DNA from: Physcia stellaris
Lineage: Eukaryota > Ascomycota > Lecanoromycetes > Caliciales > Physciaceae
DNA length: 64,000 nucleotides
Assembly: GCA_018902385.1 (NCBI GenBank)
Contig: JABSSW010000070.1
Location: 124,001-188,000, forward strand
Reading direction: 5' to 3'
Within the stretch, counting starts at the first letter, position 1. Each line of letters starts with the position of its first letter. The position numbers were made by a program, and so were the translations under genes. Shown here one piece after another: positions 32,327-44,598 of the stretch. Under the pieces are notes generated by a model. It was not told the DNA's origin and made no database searches. It worked only from the letters and a program-made list of their open reading frames with translations.

Positions 32327-34595
32327 TCAATTCTTCCTCCTCCGCTTCCCGCGTCCATACTCCTCCTGCGGTTCCTCGGCCTCGTTGTTCCCGACCGTGA
32401 CCGCGGGGCTGGTAGCTTCACTGCTGCCCACGGTCTCCACCTCTCTCTCATCGTTCGCACCGTCGAATCCATTAATCCCGAGGGTCCCATTTCCATTCCC
32501 CGCTCCCTCGCCTTCTTCGTCACCATGGGCATTGAGATCGAAGTTGAAATCCGGGAGGTCCGCGTTGTCGAAATTGCTATTGAAGTAATCGCCAGTGTTG
32601 AAGATGGAGTCCATATCCAATAGATCCGAGCCGTTGTACTGCACGTCGCCGTTCATGCCGGGTATACTCCCGCTGGGGCTCAGTGGCGCGAGAGACTGCG
32701 AGAGGCTGTCGACTTTCTGCTCTTGCTCTTTGATCGCGTTGCCGAGGAACTCGAGCTGGTCTTTGGTCATGCCGTTGAATTGGGCCGGGTTGATGGTTGG
32801 GGGGGAGGGGGAGGTGAGGGCGTTGTTGCTGTGTTCTATCGGGTTGGCGCTGGCGATCTGGCGGAGAGCGTCGTTGCGTTGATGGTCCGTGAGTGGCGTC
32901 TGGCCATCTGCGTGTTGGAGGTGGGTAAGAACTTCGGGGAATTCCATACGAGTGCCGGGTGAGAAGGCAGTGTTGGCGGCGTTGTGGGAGTTGATCATGG
33001 ACATGATGTCAGCTTCTGGGATTTGGTGTTCGGTGTTGGTTTCACCATCTGGTCGTACTTGCGGGCTTTGGGAGGAGCGGGTGGTGTCTCCAGGAGAAAA
33101 GAGTTCTTGGACTAAGGGCGAGGGGGCTGATGAGGTGGTTTGTCCGCGATGTTGTTGGTGTTGGGCTTGGCTTGAGGAGAGATGAGAGGGGTTTGGTGAC
33201 AGTCGACTATTGGCCTTTGATGCTTGTCCATTCAGAGTATGCGTAGGAGCTGCTTCCAGCAGTAGAGGGGCTTTTCGGAATGATCGTTGGTTTTGAGGAA
33301 GCGTTTGCTCGGGATAGTCCCCCACGTCGACTACATTGCCCTGGGCTTGTGTGTTCTGGGTCATGCCACCTGCGAGAACGTTACCGAAATTTGGGGCTCC
33401 CTGGCCTTCTCCCAGACTGCGGTTGTACACAGTAGCCAAGAATGTAAGTATTGCGTTTATCGAGCTCTCATGCCGGTCGTGGAGACTCTGGTAGGCGAGT
33501 GCTTGCCGCTCATTCTCCCGCTTGATATTCCTAAGAACATCCGAGATGACCTTCTGGTTTTGTCGGACAGCAGAAAGCTCTCGCTGTATTGCCGCCATCT
33601 CTTCGTGCGAAGGAGCAGACGCCGCATTTCCAATCATCAGCGGCTGACGGCTAGTCCGTTGTGCTGGCGTACTTTCTCGCCCCTGGTTTTGCGGAGCCGG
33701 TGTGTCTACTTCATATATCTCTTCAGCATCTTCCTCCGCAGTTGCTTCATCTTGTTTTGATCGTGAACCACTTTTGTTCCCCCCTTTTGCCGGTGCATTC
33801 CGAGGCTTCTGAATAAGCCAAAGCAGGTTCGGTCTACCACGTTGGAAAAAGGGATTTGAATATTCACTGGGGCTCTTGTTCTTCTTTTCGCTCGCACGCA
33901 TCGAATTATCTGATAGACCCACCTTTTTATGGAATCCATACATATTGAGTTGCCGAACAAAAGAGGCATAGTTGTTGTGCTTGAATAGTTCCGGTATCAA
34001 GGTTCGCGCAAATTCATCCTCGTCGACAACTATAAAGGAGTCGCCTCGCTCCGACCACCGGATAAGTTCAGTGTTTCTCTCCTCTTCCAAGAAGCTTGCC
34101 ACAATGTCAGCCAGTACTCCAATTTGTGAGATTCTCAACTTACCTGCTCAACTTTTGCACAAACGGTGGGATTTGTTTGCGCTTTGCCTGTGTTTCTCTT
34201 TTCGCGATCTCGGCCTTTCTATTGAGAACATCATCGTCTCCCACCCAGCCGTCTGCCGAAGCTTGTACAGTACTATCTTGAACAAGCGGCCATGTGTCAC
34301 TGGTCGCGTCGTTGTAATTTGATCTCGGTACAATCTGCTGGCCTGTAGGTCTCCTTGCAAGTTGATTTGCGGAGGAAGCGGGTAGGCCATGTGCGCCGCC
34401 GTACAGGCTTGTTCCGAAGTTGTTGGCGGAGTCTGGATATGACACTGAATTTTGTTGAGGCCATTGTACATACGGCTCAGCCATCGTTGTTGTCGAATAG
34501 CCGTTGTGGTTGACTGCCGCGAAATCCTGACGTTGCGGCGACTGCATGGGGGACGTGCCAGGTGCTGGACGTTTCCGAGTTTCTGCTTGCGGCAT
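32327..34595 (-). CDS. hsf1: Heat shock transcription factor Hsf1
   Basis: Minus-strand exons are 34595-34144 and 34094-32327, with a 49-bp GTAAGT...CAAG intron inside the DNA-binding domain; 739 residues. Hsf1 is the nuclear trimeric activator of chaperone genes. The winged-helix domain (about 140-250) reads IPPFVQKLSSFLEEERNTEL across the intron, then FKHNNYASFVRQLNMYGFHK, the recognition helix, and SNPFFQRGRPNLLWLIQKP. A heptad region follows (about 345-405, ELSAVRQNQKVISDVLRNIK), suitable for trimerisation, then long Ser/Gln/Asn-rich activation sequence and a basic end (GRGKRRRKN). The start at 34595 (MPQAETRKRPAPG) is the first ATG in frame; an upstream exon cannot be excluded. It supplies the protein-folding axis that Cns1, also in this window, serves. 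Confidence 0.95.
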
Positions 34596-36926
34596 CGGCG
34601 CCGATCCGCCACGATACAGCTGTGATATGGTCTCCAAGAGGTCTGAGCTTTATGGGTACGGCTTCTGTGTCCCCACAACGATTGAGTCTTTCACCGCGAT
34701 CTGACGATCTCCCACGCACCGGCTTTCGAGAACGGTTTGGACGGAAACCAATCAGGATTACGAGGTTTGGGATGTTTCGGTAGGTGGTCAAGAAGATTCT
34801 CTGATAATCCTCTGAAGGCAAGGAATCTGCAAGTCCTAATATGAGCCAGGAATAAGGTGCGCTGAAAGGATAAGGCTAGGTTGATTGACAGGCGCTAATG
34901 GTATGCACCATGTGAGGCTTCTCTTTTAAACAGCCATTCCAATGGGTCGAAGGGTATTGTTCGGGATAAAGGAACACAAGGCGGGAAGACGCAGTGGTGG
35001 AGACTCGCTTCTCTTTGGAAGAGGGAGAGATTCTGATCAGGCAAACAGGTCTAATTGCTTAATTATGCAATGGTAGTGCGGAGATAGCTAAAACCCTTCA
35101 TCACGGATGTTGTTCCGGTCTTTCATGGAGAAGATGGGACTAAGCGGAGATCCGGCGGCTGGTCAAAGCAATTCATGTACATGGCATTTACTCGGAGTCT
35201 GATATTCACTGTGAAGACTATCGTCATACCGTTCGGTGATTGGCCAAGCCACAAAAGGCATTAGCCACTTTGTCGCAATGTCACAAAAATCAAATCTACA
35301 ATTCACTCCTGAACCAAATCGAGTGTGGAAGCCCAATGGACATTGATTCCAAAGCCACATTCATGAGCGTATTTGCCCAGCGCAGCGGGCTCCATGGGTT
35401 GATTTCTTTCGCAAAATGCCGACACAAGGTTCTGACTAATCAATTTATGTCCAATCATAGAGACGATTCACTTCGGAAGTTAGCTTTTTCAGGCAGTAGG
35501 CTAGCTATCTTCAGCTCTAGCTTTGTCGATTGTTGAACTTCAATGTTTTGCAATCGCTTTTTTCAGTAACCAGCTGCTCTAGAACAGTGAAATGAAATCC
35601 GCCATGTTCACGATCTTCCAAAATTGCTATTATTTCCTTTCTGGTTGAGCGCTTTCGATTTCATGTTGTGGTTCTGGTGGAATCCTTTGACCAACATTTC
35701 AGTTCGGTTTTTGCGAGGCACTTCGTGCTGTTTATCTCAGTACAACCCTAAGATAACCCTCAAAAGTCGGTACACAACGCTGGGCACTTCGGAGGCAGGA
35801 CTGGGGCCCTGCGTCTGGGCACATATTATCATTTACAGTGCAAGGTCGATCCCATCCAGAATCATTTCATTCAATTTTGTCCAACGCGAGTGATTGGTTC
35901 AGATAGATCTCAGCAGTACAGATGATGTAGCAAGTATGAGATGTGAAGATCAATGGAACCTGGATACCTCATGTCTCATAATGGTTCGGAATTACTGGCT
36001 GCACTCATTCAAAGCTCTTCTCCCATTCCTAGACTAATCTTGATAGATTATCTGACAGACTACTCCAGGCACTAGGAGACTGGCATTGCTTGTCAAGTAT
36101 ATCTTGCTTGTCATATCTAACTTCTTTGTCAACTCTAGCTTATCGGTCGATTTTGTCTATTTTTCTTTGTGCTCATAACCAGGCTTCTCCGATGGGCTGG
36201 GACTTAGTAGTGGTAATCTCTATATTTTAATCCCGACGAACATACGGTTACCCAACTTGATGCGAAATTAAAAGATCATGTCTCTTTCATTTTGTGTATA
36301 TATTCTTTGTGTCAGAAGCGAGTATGTGTTCTGTCACAATGGGTATTCGTATGTCAGTGGCGATACGTGAGAGGCAACATAGCGAAAAACCCGAATTGAG
36401 TGTCGAAGCTTGGCGAGCCGGGCCGACAGGGTCATCAAGATCGGGTCGGCTCGACACGGTCCGAGGGCTCCATCTGAACTTGTTGATGGCAACGGGGGCT
36501 ATGGTCAGTGGCGATTGTTTGTGGGCGCACCGCTTCCGAGGCGCAGATCTCATGATTTCTGGCTGACAGTAGCTAGTGCATCTTCATCGAATGAACTGAC
36601 AGCGGAAAGGCGGTGCACTCTCTAGCACTGGGAAGTTTCCTTCCTGACCAATCATGCCAGATGAGTTGGGTGTCACTGCACCATGCAGAGTCTCAGCCTT
36701 GCTACAGCATTTGTCGTCCTAAAGTCTCATACTTTCATTAATGCCTTAATTCCTCTGTTCTTCCGTTCCTAATCTATATTCTCCCCTTATTTCCCGCTCA
36801 ATTCAATCATACCTTTGTAGCATACAATACGGTCTGGAAAGCCCTCGATCGCTCGTAGAGTCCGTCTTTATAAAGTGCAAACTGTACTTTTCCCCTAGAC
36901 CTTCGAGAATTAGTTGCCCTTCACCC
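34596..36926. other. Intergenic stretch upstream of HSF1
   Basis: About 2.3 kb with no convincing gene. A single heat-shock-element-like dyad, AGAAGATTCT, lies at 34791-34800, about 200 bp upstream of the HSF1 start. One such dyad can occur by chance. The rest shows nothing recognisable. Confidence 0.45.
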
Positions 36927-39105
36927 ATGTCGCAAGCCAAGCGAGATCGACCCTTCTTTCGCAATTCGCGAATTGCGACCTTTCTCTACCAGGCAGCAGC
37001 TATAATAGTTGCTCCTGCCAATGCTTCACCATTTACGACGTCGACTCAGTCCAGTACATCGCCGATTACATCCTCTTTGCCAACAGCGACAAGCTCCAAT
37101 TCGACACCCGACCGAAATGGCTCGTTCCAGGTCCTGGCAGACGGCACTCAAGATCTCGCGGCTCTCGTCGGGATATTTGCAACAGATTCAGTCGAACGTT
37201 ACGCGTTCAATTACAGCAGAGGTCATCTGTCAAGCGCTGTGTCAATGTTATCTCTCCTGGGCTTACTTGGATACGTACGTGCTCTAGTCAAGCTAGCCAT
37301 GGGTCCAGAGGCTTGCGAAAATGCGGGTTTCGATATGAAGGCCTTAAGACCCATGTTTGGCGTATCCGACACCGATCGGCTTCCAACTAGCGAACTCTAT
37401 GAGATGCACTATATGGAACGTCATACTGATGGTTCTGAAATAACATGGAAGCGGATAAGAAATACCAAGCATACCAAGGATAGCTCTGCGTTGGGAAGAG
37501 ATTTGAAGCTACTAGATAACAAAAATCGAAGCGAGTCTTTATATCTGTACAGTTACGAGATAGGTAACAAGTCCGCGCCTTGGATACGCCCTACTAGTGG
37601 CAGGCTGTTCAGGTCTATACGAGGTGATATTTTCGTCCTACTCGTCTCGTTTCTCTGTGTGGTACTGACCTCGTGTCTGATTGTACCGCTCCGAGGATCC
37701 TCAGGACCTCAATGGAGTTTGTATGTTGCTACTCTGGGCCTTTTCATCCCCGTATTCTCCACTACTCTTCTGTGGGCCTGGGTTTATGCTCAAGAGCAAC
37801 TGCCTCTAAACAAAATAGCGCATGACGGGCGCATGTCTGAGATCAAACACTTTGCTTACTTAAGATCTGAAACTCAGCATTCGTATATGGTCCTGAATCT
37901 CCGCGCTATCTCAGGATATATCCGGTGGGGATTGCGCACCACGTCTTTGGTAGCCGCTCCCTCGGCTATAGCAGGGTGAGCGCCTTTCCCTTACTAAGTC
38001 AGGATGAGGCTGCTACATTGTAAAGATGTAGAATATTCCTCTCAACGACTGTCTCTCCCTACAACTTTGCAACAGTAAATTGATTCACTGAAGCCGGCTG
38101 ACAGAACCTAGCTATATCTGTCAATACATTGAGGTCCGTCGCATGAGTTCGAGAAATGCTGGCATATGGCTCGCTGCCCAAGGTGCACTTGCTGTGATTA
38201 GGCTTGGTATATGGGTCATAGATCCGGCATTTGACGACCATGAATTCACTGAAAAGGTTTATGATGGTTCACAACTCTCCGAACTGCAATTGGGCCTCAT
38301 CAGTAATGAAGTATCAAAAAAAGAATTCCGGATTCCACTGTGGGCTGCAGAATCACTTCAGGCTACCAATTTTGCATTCTATCAGCCTTTTACCATGGCA
38401 CTCTCCACTTATCTGGGACAAAACTCAGGACTAGATCTAATGGCCAAATTGCAGAATGCCACGGAGTACTGGGATATGCCCGTGAAGGTATTCAAGTCGT
38501 GGGTGTATACTCATAGTCATCCAGATCTACCGCTACCAATGCCTAAGGAGCGACTAGTGGATTTTCGTGATTATGGTGCCCGAGTGATCGTGGACAATGA
38601 TGCAAGCTACCATGTGTTGCCTTTTCAAATACTGAAACGTGCGGTGCTTGCAAAAACATATGAGCTCAAACTTTTTGGAAACTTGAAGGATGAAGCTTCG
38701 ACGGTAGTATGTATAAGAGAAACAAGGCGGGGTCAGCCGTGGGAGCCAGAGACACTCACGGTGGGATTGCAAACGCTTGTCGGAATAGAACTTGAGTATT
38801 TTATCGGACCTATAAGCGCTGAACAGTTCATCAACTGGAATTTCGGACCCTGGAGATCTCGTCGTGACCATGACGGCACCATCAAAGATGGCGTCCGCGA
38901 TAGCGTTATCAAGACAATGGACACCATGTGGAAGGATTTGAAATACATACTCAAAAACAGAGCCGACATTGCGAGACGATTTCTACCAGACATCTTCTAC
39001 TATGAAGAAGAATCGAGCGTCCAGGAACCTCCCGAAACCCGAGCTCAAACTATCAGTAACGACTCCGAGACGCCAATCATTCGCCGTCGACGACAGTCAT
39101 TTTGA
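36927..39105 (+). CDS. Large fungal multi-pass membrane protein of unknown function
   Basis: Exons are 36927-37975 and 38112-39105 (intron 136 bp, GTGAGC...CTAG); 680 residues. N-terminal hydrophobic segment (about 17-34) followed by a Ser/Thr-rich extracellular-like stretch (35-65). Further membrane segments occur near 104-125, 232-255 (FVLLVSFLCVVLTSCLIVPL), 263-288 and, across the splice site, 339-355 (LVAAPSAIAGYICQYIEVR), then GIWLAAQGALAVIRLGIWVI. The C-terminal half is soluble, ending with an Arg-rich tail (PIIRRRRQSF). The join gives AIAGYICQYIEVR followed by SRNAGIWLA, a block I recognise from fungal hypothetical proteins annotated only as integral membrane. No transporter or enzyme motif is seen. 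Confidence 0.8.
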
Positions 39106-39510
39106 CAGTCCCACGTATCATTTATCAAGGACAGTAGTGCTTCGTCGTGGTCATGGCGCTGAACCCTTGTGTGAGGTATTCATCGCCACGGGTCGGTTAA
39201 AAGTAGTGGCTGAGGACTCTACTCACTATAATACCGCCGACGATTAGAAGCTGTCGAAACGCTACTTAATCAGATAGGTCTTAGACTCGATAGCAAAAGC
39301 TTCACATCTATCTCGTTTAACTCGTATGCTGTACGTGTAATGACATTGAAATCAATACAAGATTATACTAACGTTAACAGTCTCGAAAGAAGATCAACAA
39401 TAAAAATACAAAGCAAGGACAATGAGAAAATAAAATCGTTGATGCCTGGAACGATCCGAAAGTTCCACGAGCATGCTTGAGATAGGAACAATGCAGCTTT
39501 CATTTATTAA
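39106..39510 (+). other. Intergenic stretch
   Basis: 3' region of the membrane-protein gene; no gene seen. Confidence 0.5.
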
Positions 39511-39512
39511 TA

Positions 39513-39548
39513 GGGCCGGTCACAGCGTGTCGTTTCGACCTCGCTACA
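39513..39548 (+). repeat. Left TIR of MITE 2
   Basis: The first 18 bases match 39815-39832 inverted without mismatch; the remainder is imperfect. Confidence 0.8.
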
Positions 39549-39797
39549 CTGCTCGCTACAGTGCTCGATATGCTCGATATGCTCGATATGCTCGCTACAA
39601 GTGTGACCGCCCTTTTGTGCTGAGCGATACGTATCGATGTAACTTAGGGTTCAGCGTATAACTCTGACGTTGATGCTCAGGGTTGAGCAGTCTTTGAATG
39701 TAGAACTCTAAGGTCGAAACGTTTCGCCGCTACATGTGGGTAAAGCTCCTCTTGAGACGAAACGTCGCAACGTTTCGACCTCGAAACGTTTCGAGGG

Positions 39798-39832
39798 TGT
39801 AGCGAGCAAAAACAACACGCTGTGACCGGCCC
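39798..39832 (-). repeat. Right TIR of MITE 2
   Basis: Inverted partner of 39513-39548, ending ACACGCTGTGACCGGCCC before TA. Confidence 0.8.
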
Positions 39833-39834
39833 TA

Positions 39835-40157
39835 TTATTAATACACCCATGGCCTCTGCTATCGCTGCTCGCATTGCTGTGGGAGAAATCAGTGAGACAT
39901 CTTAAGCTTGGGCCTCGGTATCTTAATGATTATCTCGTTGACTGATTGATTCGAGGTTTCTCGAGTGCTCTCCTTCGGCTCTAGTAAGCTACCTAGCTTG
40001 GCGAGACGTACTCTAGCGCCTATCGCGCCTAAACCCACCGGCCAATCAGCGTCCTAGACCTGCTGAATGGATTCGACCCATTGACCGGATTTTAAGCCCT
40101 ATCAGCATTTAATGAAATAGTTCTCCTCCCCATCAATCTACACACCAACCAACGAAG
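39835..40157 (+). other. Intergenic, APC15 promoter side
   Basis: No gene. Repeated CTAG/GCCTA words near 39980-40035; a short C/T-rich leader precedes the ATG. Confidence 0.45.
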
Positions 40158-41080
40158 ATGATGCTCTCCTCCCTACCGCCCCTAGGGCCCCAAGATGTAA
40201 TTTCCCCCTCCCACCCCTTCCCACCACCCACCTCACTAACACTCCCCAGCCCCACAGCCTCTTCTCCCCCTCCCACAGCACCTTCCCCCAATCCCACCCC
40301 TCCTCCTCATCAACCCAGCACCCGCACCCAAACAACCGCAATCCAAACCCATCCCACCACCACCCCCACCGCGCACCTACCCTCCTCTCCACCCTCCACT
40401 CCGACGAAACCGCCATCCACGCCCGCAAAGCCGCAATCCGCCGCTTCGGCGCCGGCTGGCTGCGGCCCCCCGGGATCCCCAAAACGCTACAAGGGCTCGA
40501 CGACGAGCGCACGGAGCGAGAAGAGGCCGAAAGCGCCGCGAACCGGGAATTCGCACTGCAGGAAGCGCAGGCGGCGGCTGAGGCGGAGGCGATGGAGCGG
40601 GAGCAGGAGCAAGCTGGGATGGTGATGGGGGAAGCAGAAGGGGTAGGGGAGCGGGATTTGGACGACGAGGTGCCGGATGCGGATGCGGTCGAGGATGGGT
40701 ATGGGGAAGGGTATGGGTCGTCGTGGACGGACGAGGAGGATTTGGCCGAGGACGAGGAGAATGCGTTTGAGAATGGGCGGAGCGGATTGCCGAGTATGGA
40801 GGTTGAGGGGGATGGGGATTATGCGGAGGGTGGGGAGGGGGAGAGGGATTTGGATGAGGATGTCCCTGAGGCGGGCAGCTATCAGCATACGGATACGGAG
40901 CTTGATGATGAGAGTAGTGATGGGGGAGATATTCCGGTGCCTTCGGCTTCGTTTAGGGAGGTTGGCAATGGAGGGGCGGGAGGAGTGTTGGGCAGTTCGG
41001 TGTTCGGGAGTAGTCCTGCGTTGAGGGTGCCGAGAGGGTCGAGGAGAAATGGGAGTGGGCCGCAGAGGAGGGAGAATTGA
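40158..41080 (+). CDS. apc15: Apc15/Mnd2-like anaphase-promoting complex subunit
   Basis: Exons are 40158-40196 and 40250-41080; 289 residues. The intron has a perfect CTAAC branch (CACTAACAC) and CCCCAG acceptor. The protein begins MMLSSLPPLGPQD and continues PHSLFSPS, like the LPxxxPRDxHSLW start of fungal Apc15. The family block is LHSDETAIHARKAAIRRFG followed by AGWLRPPGIPKTLQ (about 66-98), then a Glu/Ala-rich helix and an acidic tail with ERDLDDEVPDADA and a second copy-like ERDLDEDVPEAG. Apc15 helps the mitotic checkpoint complex leave the APC/C; yeast Mnd2 restrains Ama1 in meiosis. Low-complexity composition weakens the call somewhat. Either of two adjacent ATGs may be used. Confidence 0.78.
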
Positions 41081-42011
41081 ACATTTTGTAGCTTTTCTGT
41101 TAGCGAAATTATCAGTGCTTGCTACCATGGAACAGCGGAAGTCTGCTCTATACTAGAATTAGCAGATTGAGATAGTGTGTTACAGCACGCGGTCTTAGAC
41201 ATTGTAAATTACAAATCGTCTTATCATTCTTCGGCCTCGGATACTATTCCTTTTGAAAGTCCCCTTTGTCCTTTTCAGTAATAAACAACACTAGGTATTG
41301 CCTGGCTACATCGAGTGCTGCATCCCATGAAATAGTCGAATTTTCCAAGTCACCTTCTCTGAGATGATTATCTCCCTGCATAACTCTACGAATTCATCAT
41401 GTAGCTGAGTTTAATCGTGCTATTTCCAAATTGAAGGGTTTCGAGCCCATTTCTACTCAGAATCGACCCCCAGCGAACCCTTAATCGTCCTGGACCGCGA
41501 CGAGAGAAGATAAAATGAAATCGGTAATTATTTTCCTTTCGTATCAATTGTGTCTACCGAAGTGATAGGCATGAATACCAGGAACCCTACTAAAGAACTT
41601 GCCGTATCACAAGTACATATTTAGTAGAATACCCTCTATGCTAACAATGAGAACCCAAAAGCCTCGACCTTCAATAGCGCTACATCTCTGGGAATGATGT
41701 TCACAAAGAAGCGACGCTTATCCTAGGTAGACGCCGGATAGAAATTGCTTCGGATTTAGCTCATGGATTTTCCAGACACAGCGATGACGAAGATGGTGCA
41801 TGAAATTTTCTACTTTTAGCGCTACCGCTTCGGCAGGCGCTAATGTAGTGCCTAAATTACCTTAGGTGCGAGTACTACTCAGTATTTGCCGCCAAAGTAT
41901 TGGGCGTGATTCAATTTTCTTGAATACCTCCTCTCTTGTACTTAATTTGCGCTTTCGTCCCTGTATGAGTCAGGGCGTGCATACTGCCAGTGTAAAGAAA
42001 ATCGGGTTACC
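41081..42011 (+). other. Intergenic stretch
   Basis: No gene seen between the APC15 end and the F-box-like gene. Confidence 0.5.
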
Positions 42012-43434
42012 ATGTCGGCCGAGCAAAACACCTGTCGTTCGAGAGTGCTCCCCAAGCTCCCTCCTGAGCTTGCGCACCTTATTCTCTGTCAAGTTCCAGA
42101 TGCCCCGACCCTGAGAAATCTTTTGCTCACCGCACCCTCCTTCTATCATGGCTTCTTCGCGACGCCAAAACTTATACTGAAGGCTGTGCTCATCAATGAA
42201 TTTGGATTACATTTATTGCCGGACGCACTCGCTACCTATCAAGCCTCGCACCTGTCAGAAGCGGGGTTTGACAGTAGCCGAGAAGAGCTTCTCTTAGCCA
42301 TGGAGAATGTACCACAAATCCCTGAGGCTTGGTCTATGGCAGATTCCCTAGCTTTGAGTAAGATCCATAGCCATGTAGATTACTTCGCATCAAAATTCGC
42401 CTCGAACTTTACCCAACCCCCAGAGGACGTGATTCCAGTGGACAAGGAGCCAGCTACCCCAACCGAAATGCAGCGAACTATTACGGCTTTATTTCGTTTC
42501 GAGCTGTTCTGTAATCTATACCGCAAGTCTCCCAATCTCCCTGGATGGAAACAAGAACGTCCTTCGTTCATCGAACGTAAAAAGTTATTCCTTGACAAAT
42601 TTTCTCCTTGGGAGAATGAGCAGTGGTTCACGATGTATGAGTATTTGTGGAAGCTAGTGACTCAAGGTTGGTGAGTTGCCCAAAATACCGCACATATTAC
42701 TGATTCTTGAAGCATTCGATGACGTCGCAGACCACGACGTACTATGGGGAAAGCATAAAATAGGATTCTCCCCAAATCATAAGGAGCACTACGTTTCCCT
42801 CGGTCTAGCGTGGCTGCATAAACTCGCAATAGCATCCACGTACGACGAACGGTACCAATTGCTTGCTCCGGAAACGGGCGAGCAAGACCCTGATTTTATG
42901 AGGAAGACCATCGTTGGCGCCCATGACGAAGTATCTTCGATCCAGCTTCCCGAAGTCACGGAGCATACTATCCTTAACTATGTTGAACTGTCTTTCTTAT
43001 ACGAACCAGATACAGGCCCCTTCACAGCTTGGTGGTGGGCCTACAAAAATGAATTAGATTATTTCATGTACGCCTCGCCGGACCTAAAGGCCCTTAGGAG
43101 TACCGGATTCATTATGTTCGATTACGATAGAATCCAGCGACGCAACCTGCTCGAGATTACATTCGACCCATACACAAGATTTAACGAGGAAAAGGAAGCA
43201 AGTATTCGAAGTGATGAAACATTGAAAAGGTCGCGCCGCAAAAGGTCGGAAATTTACGATCGTGGAGGTCGGGGCTACTGGAGCGAGGACGATGATTCAA
43301 AGCTCATTTGGGGCTGCTCGAGACCTCAAGAAGGTATAGAGCTGTTTCTACCAGGTTGGGGCTATCTAGACACATGGGAAAATGGTGTTCTCATAGACCG
43401 AGAACGCTGGGACCTCTATGGCGCTATGGGATGA
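42012..43434 (+). CDS. F-box-like hypothetical protein
   Basis: Exons are 42012-42666 and 42713-43434; 458 residues. Residues 13-60 (LPKLPPELAHLILCQVPDAP followed by LRNLLLTAPSFYHGF) have the F-box pattern that binds Skp1. The rest matches a lineage-expanded fungal family with SPWENEQWFTMYEYLWK, AFDDVADHDVLWG and HYVSLGLAWLHKL. Such proteins are assumed to select substrates for SCF ubiquitin ligases, but no repeat domain is visible. Keeping frame requires the weak donor GTTGGT at 42667; the better GTGAGT four bases downstream breaks the frame. Acceptor TTGAAG at 42712. Confidence 0.78.
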
Positions 43435-44109
43435 CAAAGAATTATTAGAGGCTTCCGGCCTTCGACGTCTATTCCCCTGAATGTGATTTCGCGAGCTATT
43501 ATTCTGCTATTGTGGAGCGGCCAATAGGTAAATATTGTACTGCTGACGAATTTGTGAAAGTCGGTCAAAGACAGAGATTCTACGTCTCATGCTCTGAGGT
43601 CCGTCTCTACTAGCCTATTGGGATCATCGCTGCTACAGGTCAAGGACACTCTTTCGCTTGATTAGATTCGACCATGCTTCTCCCGGTCATGTATCCAAAA
43701 GCTGTCTATATTCCATACGCATGCACACAAGTTGCCGCCACCACCAAGATATGGAAGAACTGATGCGAACAACCCCAGAGCTCAACATTCCCCGGCATGA
43801 TAGGTTGCGGAAGCCTCGTTGCATAGAAAAGAAGCCCCAAGGATAAGCAGGACTGCCTCGAAGAGAAAGGATGGCATGCCATTTTGCTTGCTCATCTGAG
43901 GAATTCCGAATAGTTTGAGTCTGTGGACAAGCGGAGCAAAACCAGAGAAACCTGCTAGCCTGAAGATCGCGACGCGAAGATCTTAAAAGCGACGCCCTTG
44001 AAATTTGGGGATTACCAATCCCGTGGCAAAGGGTGGTGACCTGCACTCCTCCCTACTCGGATACCGAACAGCAAAGGCTTGACGGGTCTGTGTAGTCACT
44101 CACGGTCGT
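43435..44109. other. Intergenic stretch
   Basis: No gene seen. A frame at 43658-43846 on the plus strand is short and featureless. Confidence 0.5.
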
Positions 44110-44598
44110 CTAGTATACCCTCTGCAGCGCAGGCTCGCAGTAGAAGACGATATAGATGCCAGATATGAAGTCACTAAGCGTCAAAATCACGATGCCGACG
44201 CACTTGAAGCGCAACCAGAGACCACAAACAGACGATGAGTTTATAAGCGTATGGAAGATGGCGGGAAATCCAAGACAGATTGCTCCAGCGAGAAGGAAGG
44301 AGGCAAGCCCAAGCTGATCGCCCTTTAAGAGTCGGGGTACCGGATCTGGCAAAATTAGAATAACAAATTTTCGAAATCCATGACGCAATTGCCGGTAATA
44401 GATAAATGTTTGCTGTCTCGCTATGAACATAATTCCAGCTTGAAGAACACAATCTCGCCGAATTAGACTCAAGCCGAGATCCGAATTGAATGTGCTCATT
44501 GTCTGATGCCATGTCGGTATGACTGCATTCATTAGGAGCTTTCGAGCGGTGAGCGCGTTTAACGACCCAAATTCATTCAGGTTTGATTCATTATCCAA
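44110..44598 (-). CDS. Possible small membrane protein or gene fragment, 162 aa
   Basis: An open frame on the minus strand starting MDNESNLNEFGSLNALTARK. Two hydrophobic segments near the end (LGLASFLLAGAICLGFPAIF and VGIVILTLSDFISGIYIVF) look like membrane helices. It resembles no family I know. It may be the tail of a decayed multi-pass protein. Kept as tentative because of its length and helix pattern. Confidence 0.35.
   Translation of the reverse strand: MDNESNLNEFGSLNALTARKLLMNAVIPTWHQTMSTFNSDLGLSLIRRDCVLQAGIMFIARQQTFIYYRQLRHGFRKFVILILPDPVPRLLKGDQLGLASFLLAGAICLGFPAIFHTLINSSSVCGLWLRFKCVGIVILTLSDFISGIYIVFYCEPALQRVY

Larger units (their letters stand above)
39513..39832. mobile_element. 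MITE 2: 320-bp TIR element with TA duplication
   Basis: The left end is GGGCCGGTCACAGCGTGT and the right end is its exact inverted complement, each next to TA (39511-39512 and 39833-39834). Similarity continues inward to TCGCTACAC, giving imperfect repeats of about 36 bp. Inside are three GCTCGATAT direct repeats (39566-39592) and several CGAAACGTTTCG palindromes (39715-39795). Non-coding and normal in composition. Its end sequence is unlike that of MITE 1 apart from the leading G-run, so it is a separate family mobilised by a different transposase. Confidence 0.85.

Noticed and set aside
34791-34800. Heat-shock-element dyad upstream of HSF1
   Set aside because: Six fixed bases are expected by chance in a few kb; a canonical element has three or more units.
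36400-36470. Inverted GCGAGCC/GGCTCG words resembling a transposon end
   Set aside because: Short and imperfect, with no second end located.
40158-40625. Pro/Thr-rich frame reading through the APC15 intron
   Set aside because: Another frame of APC15; the spliced frame carries the conserved block.
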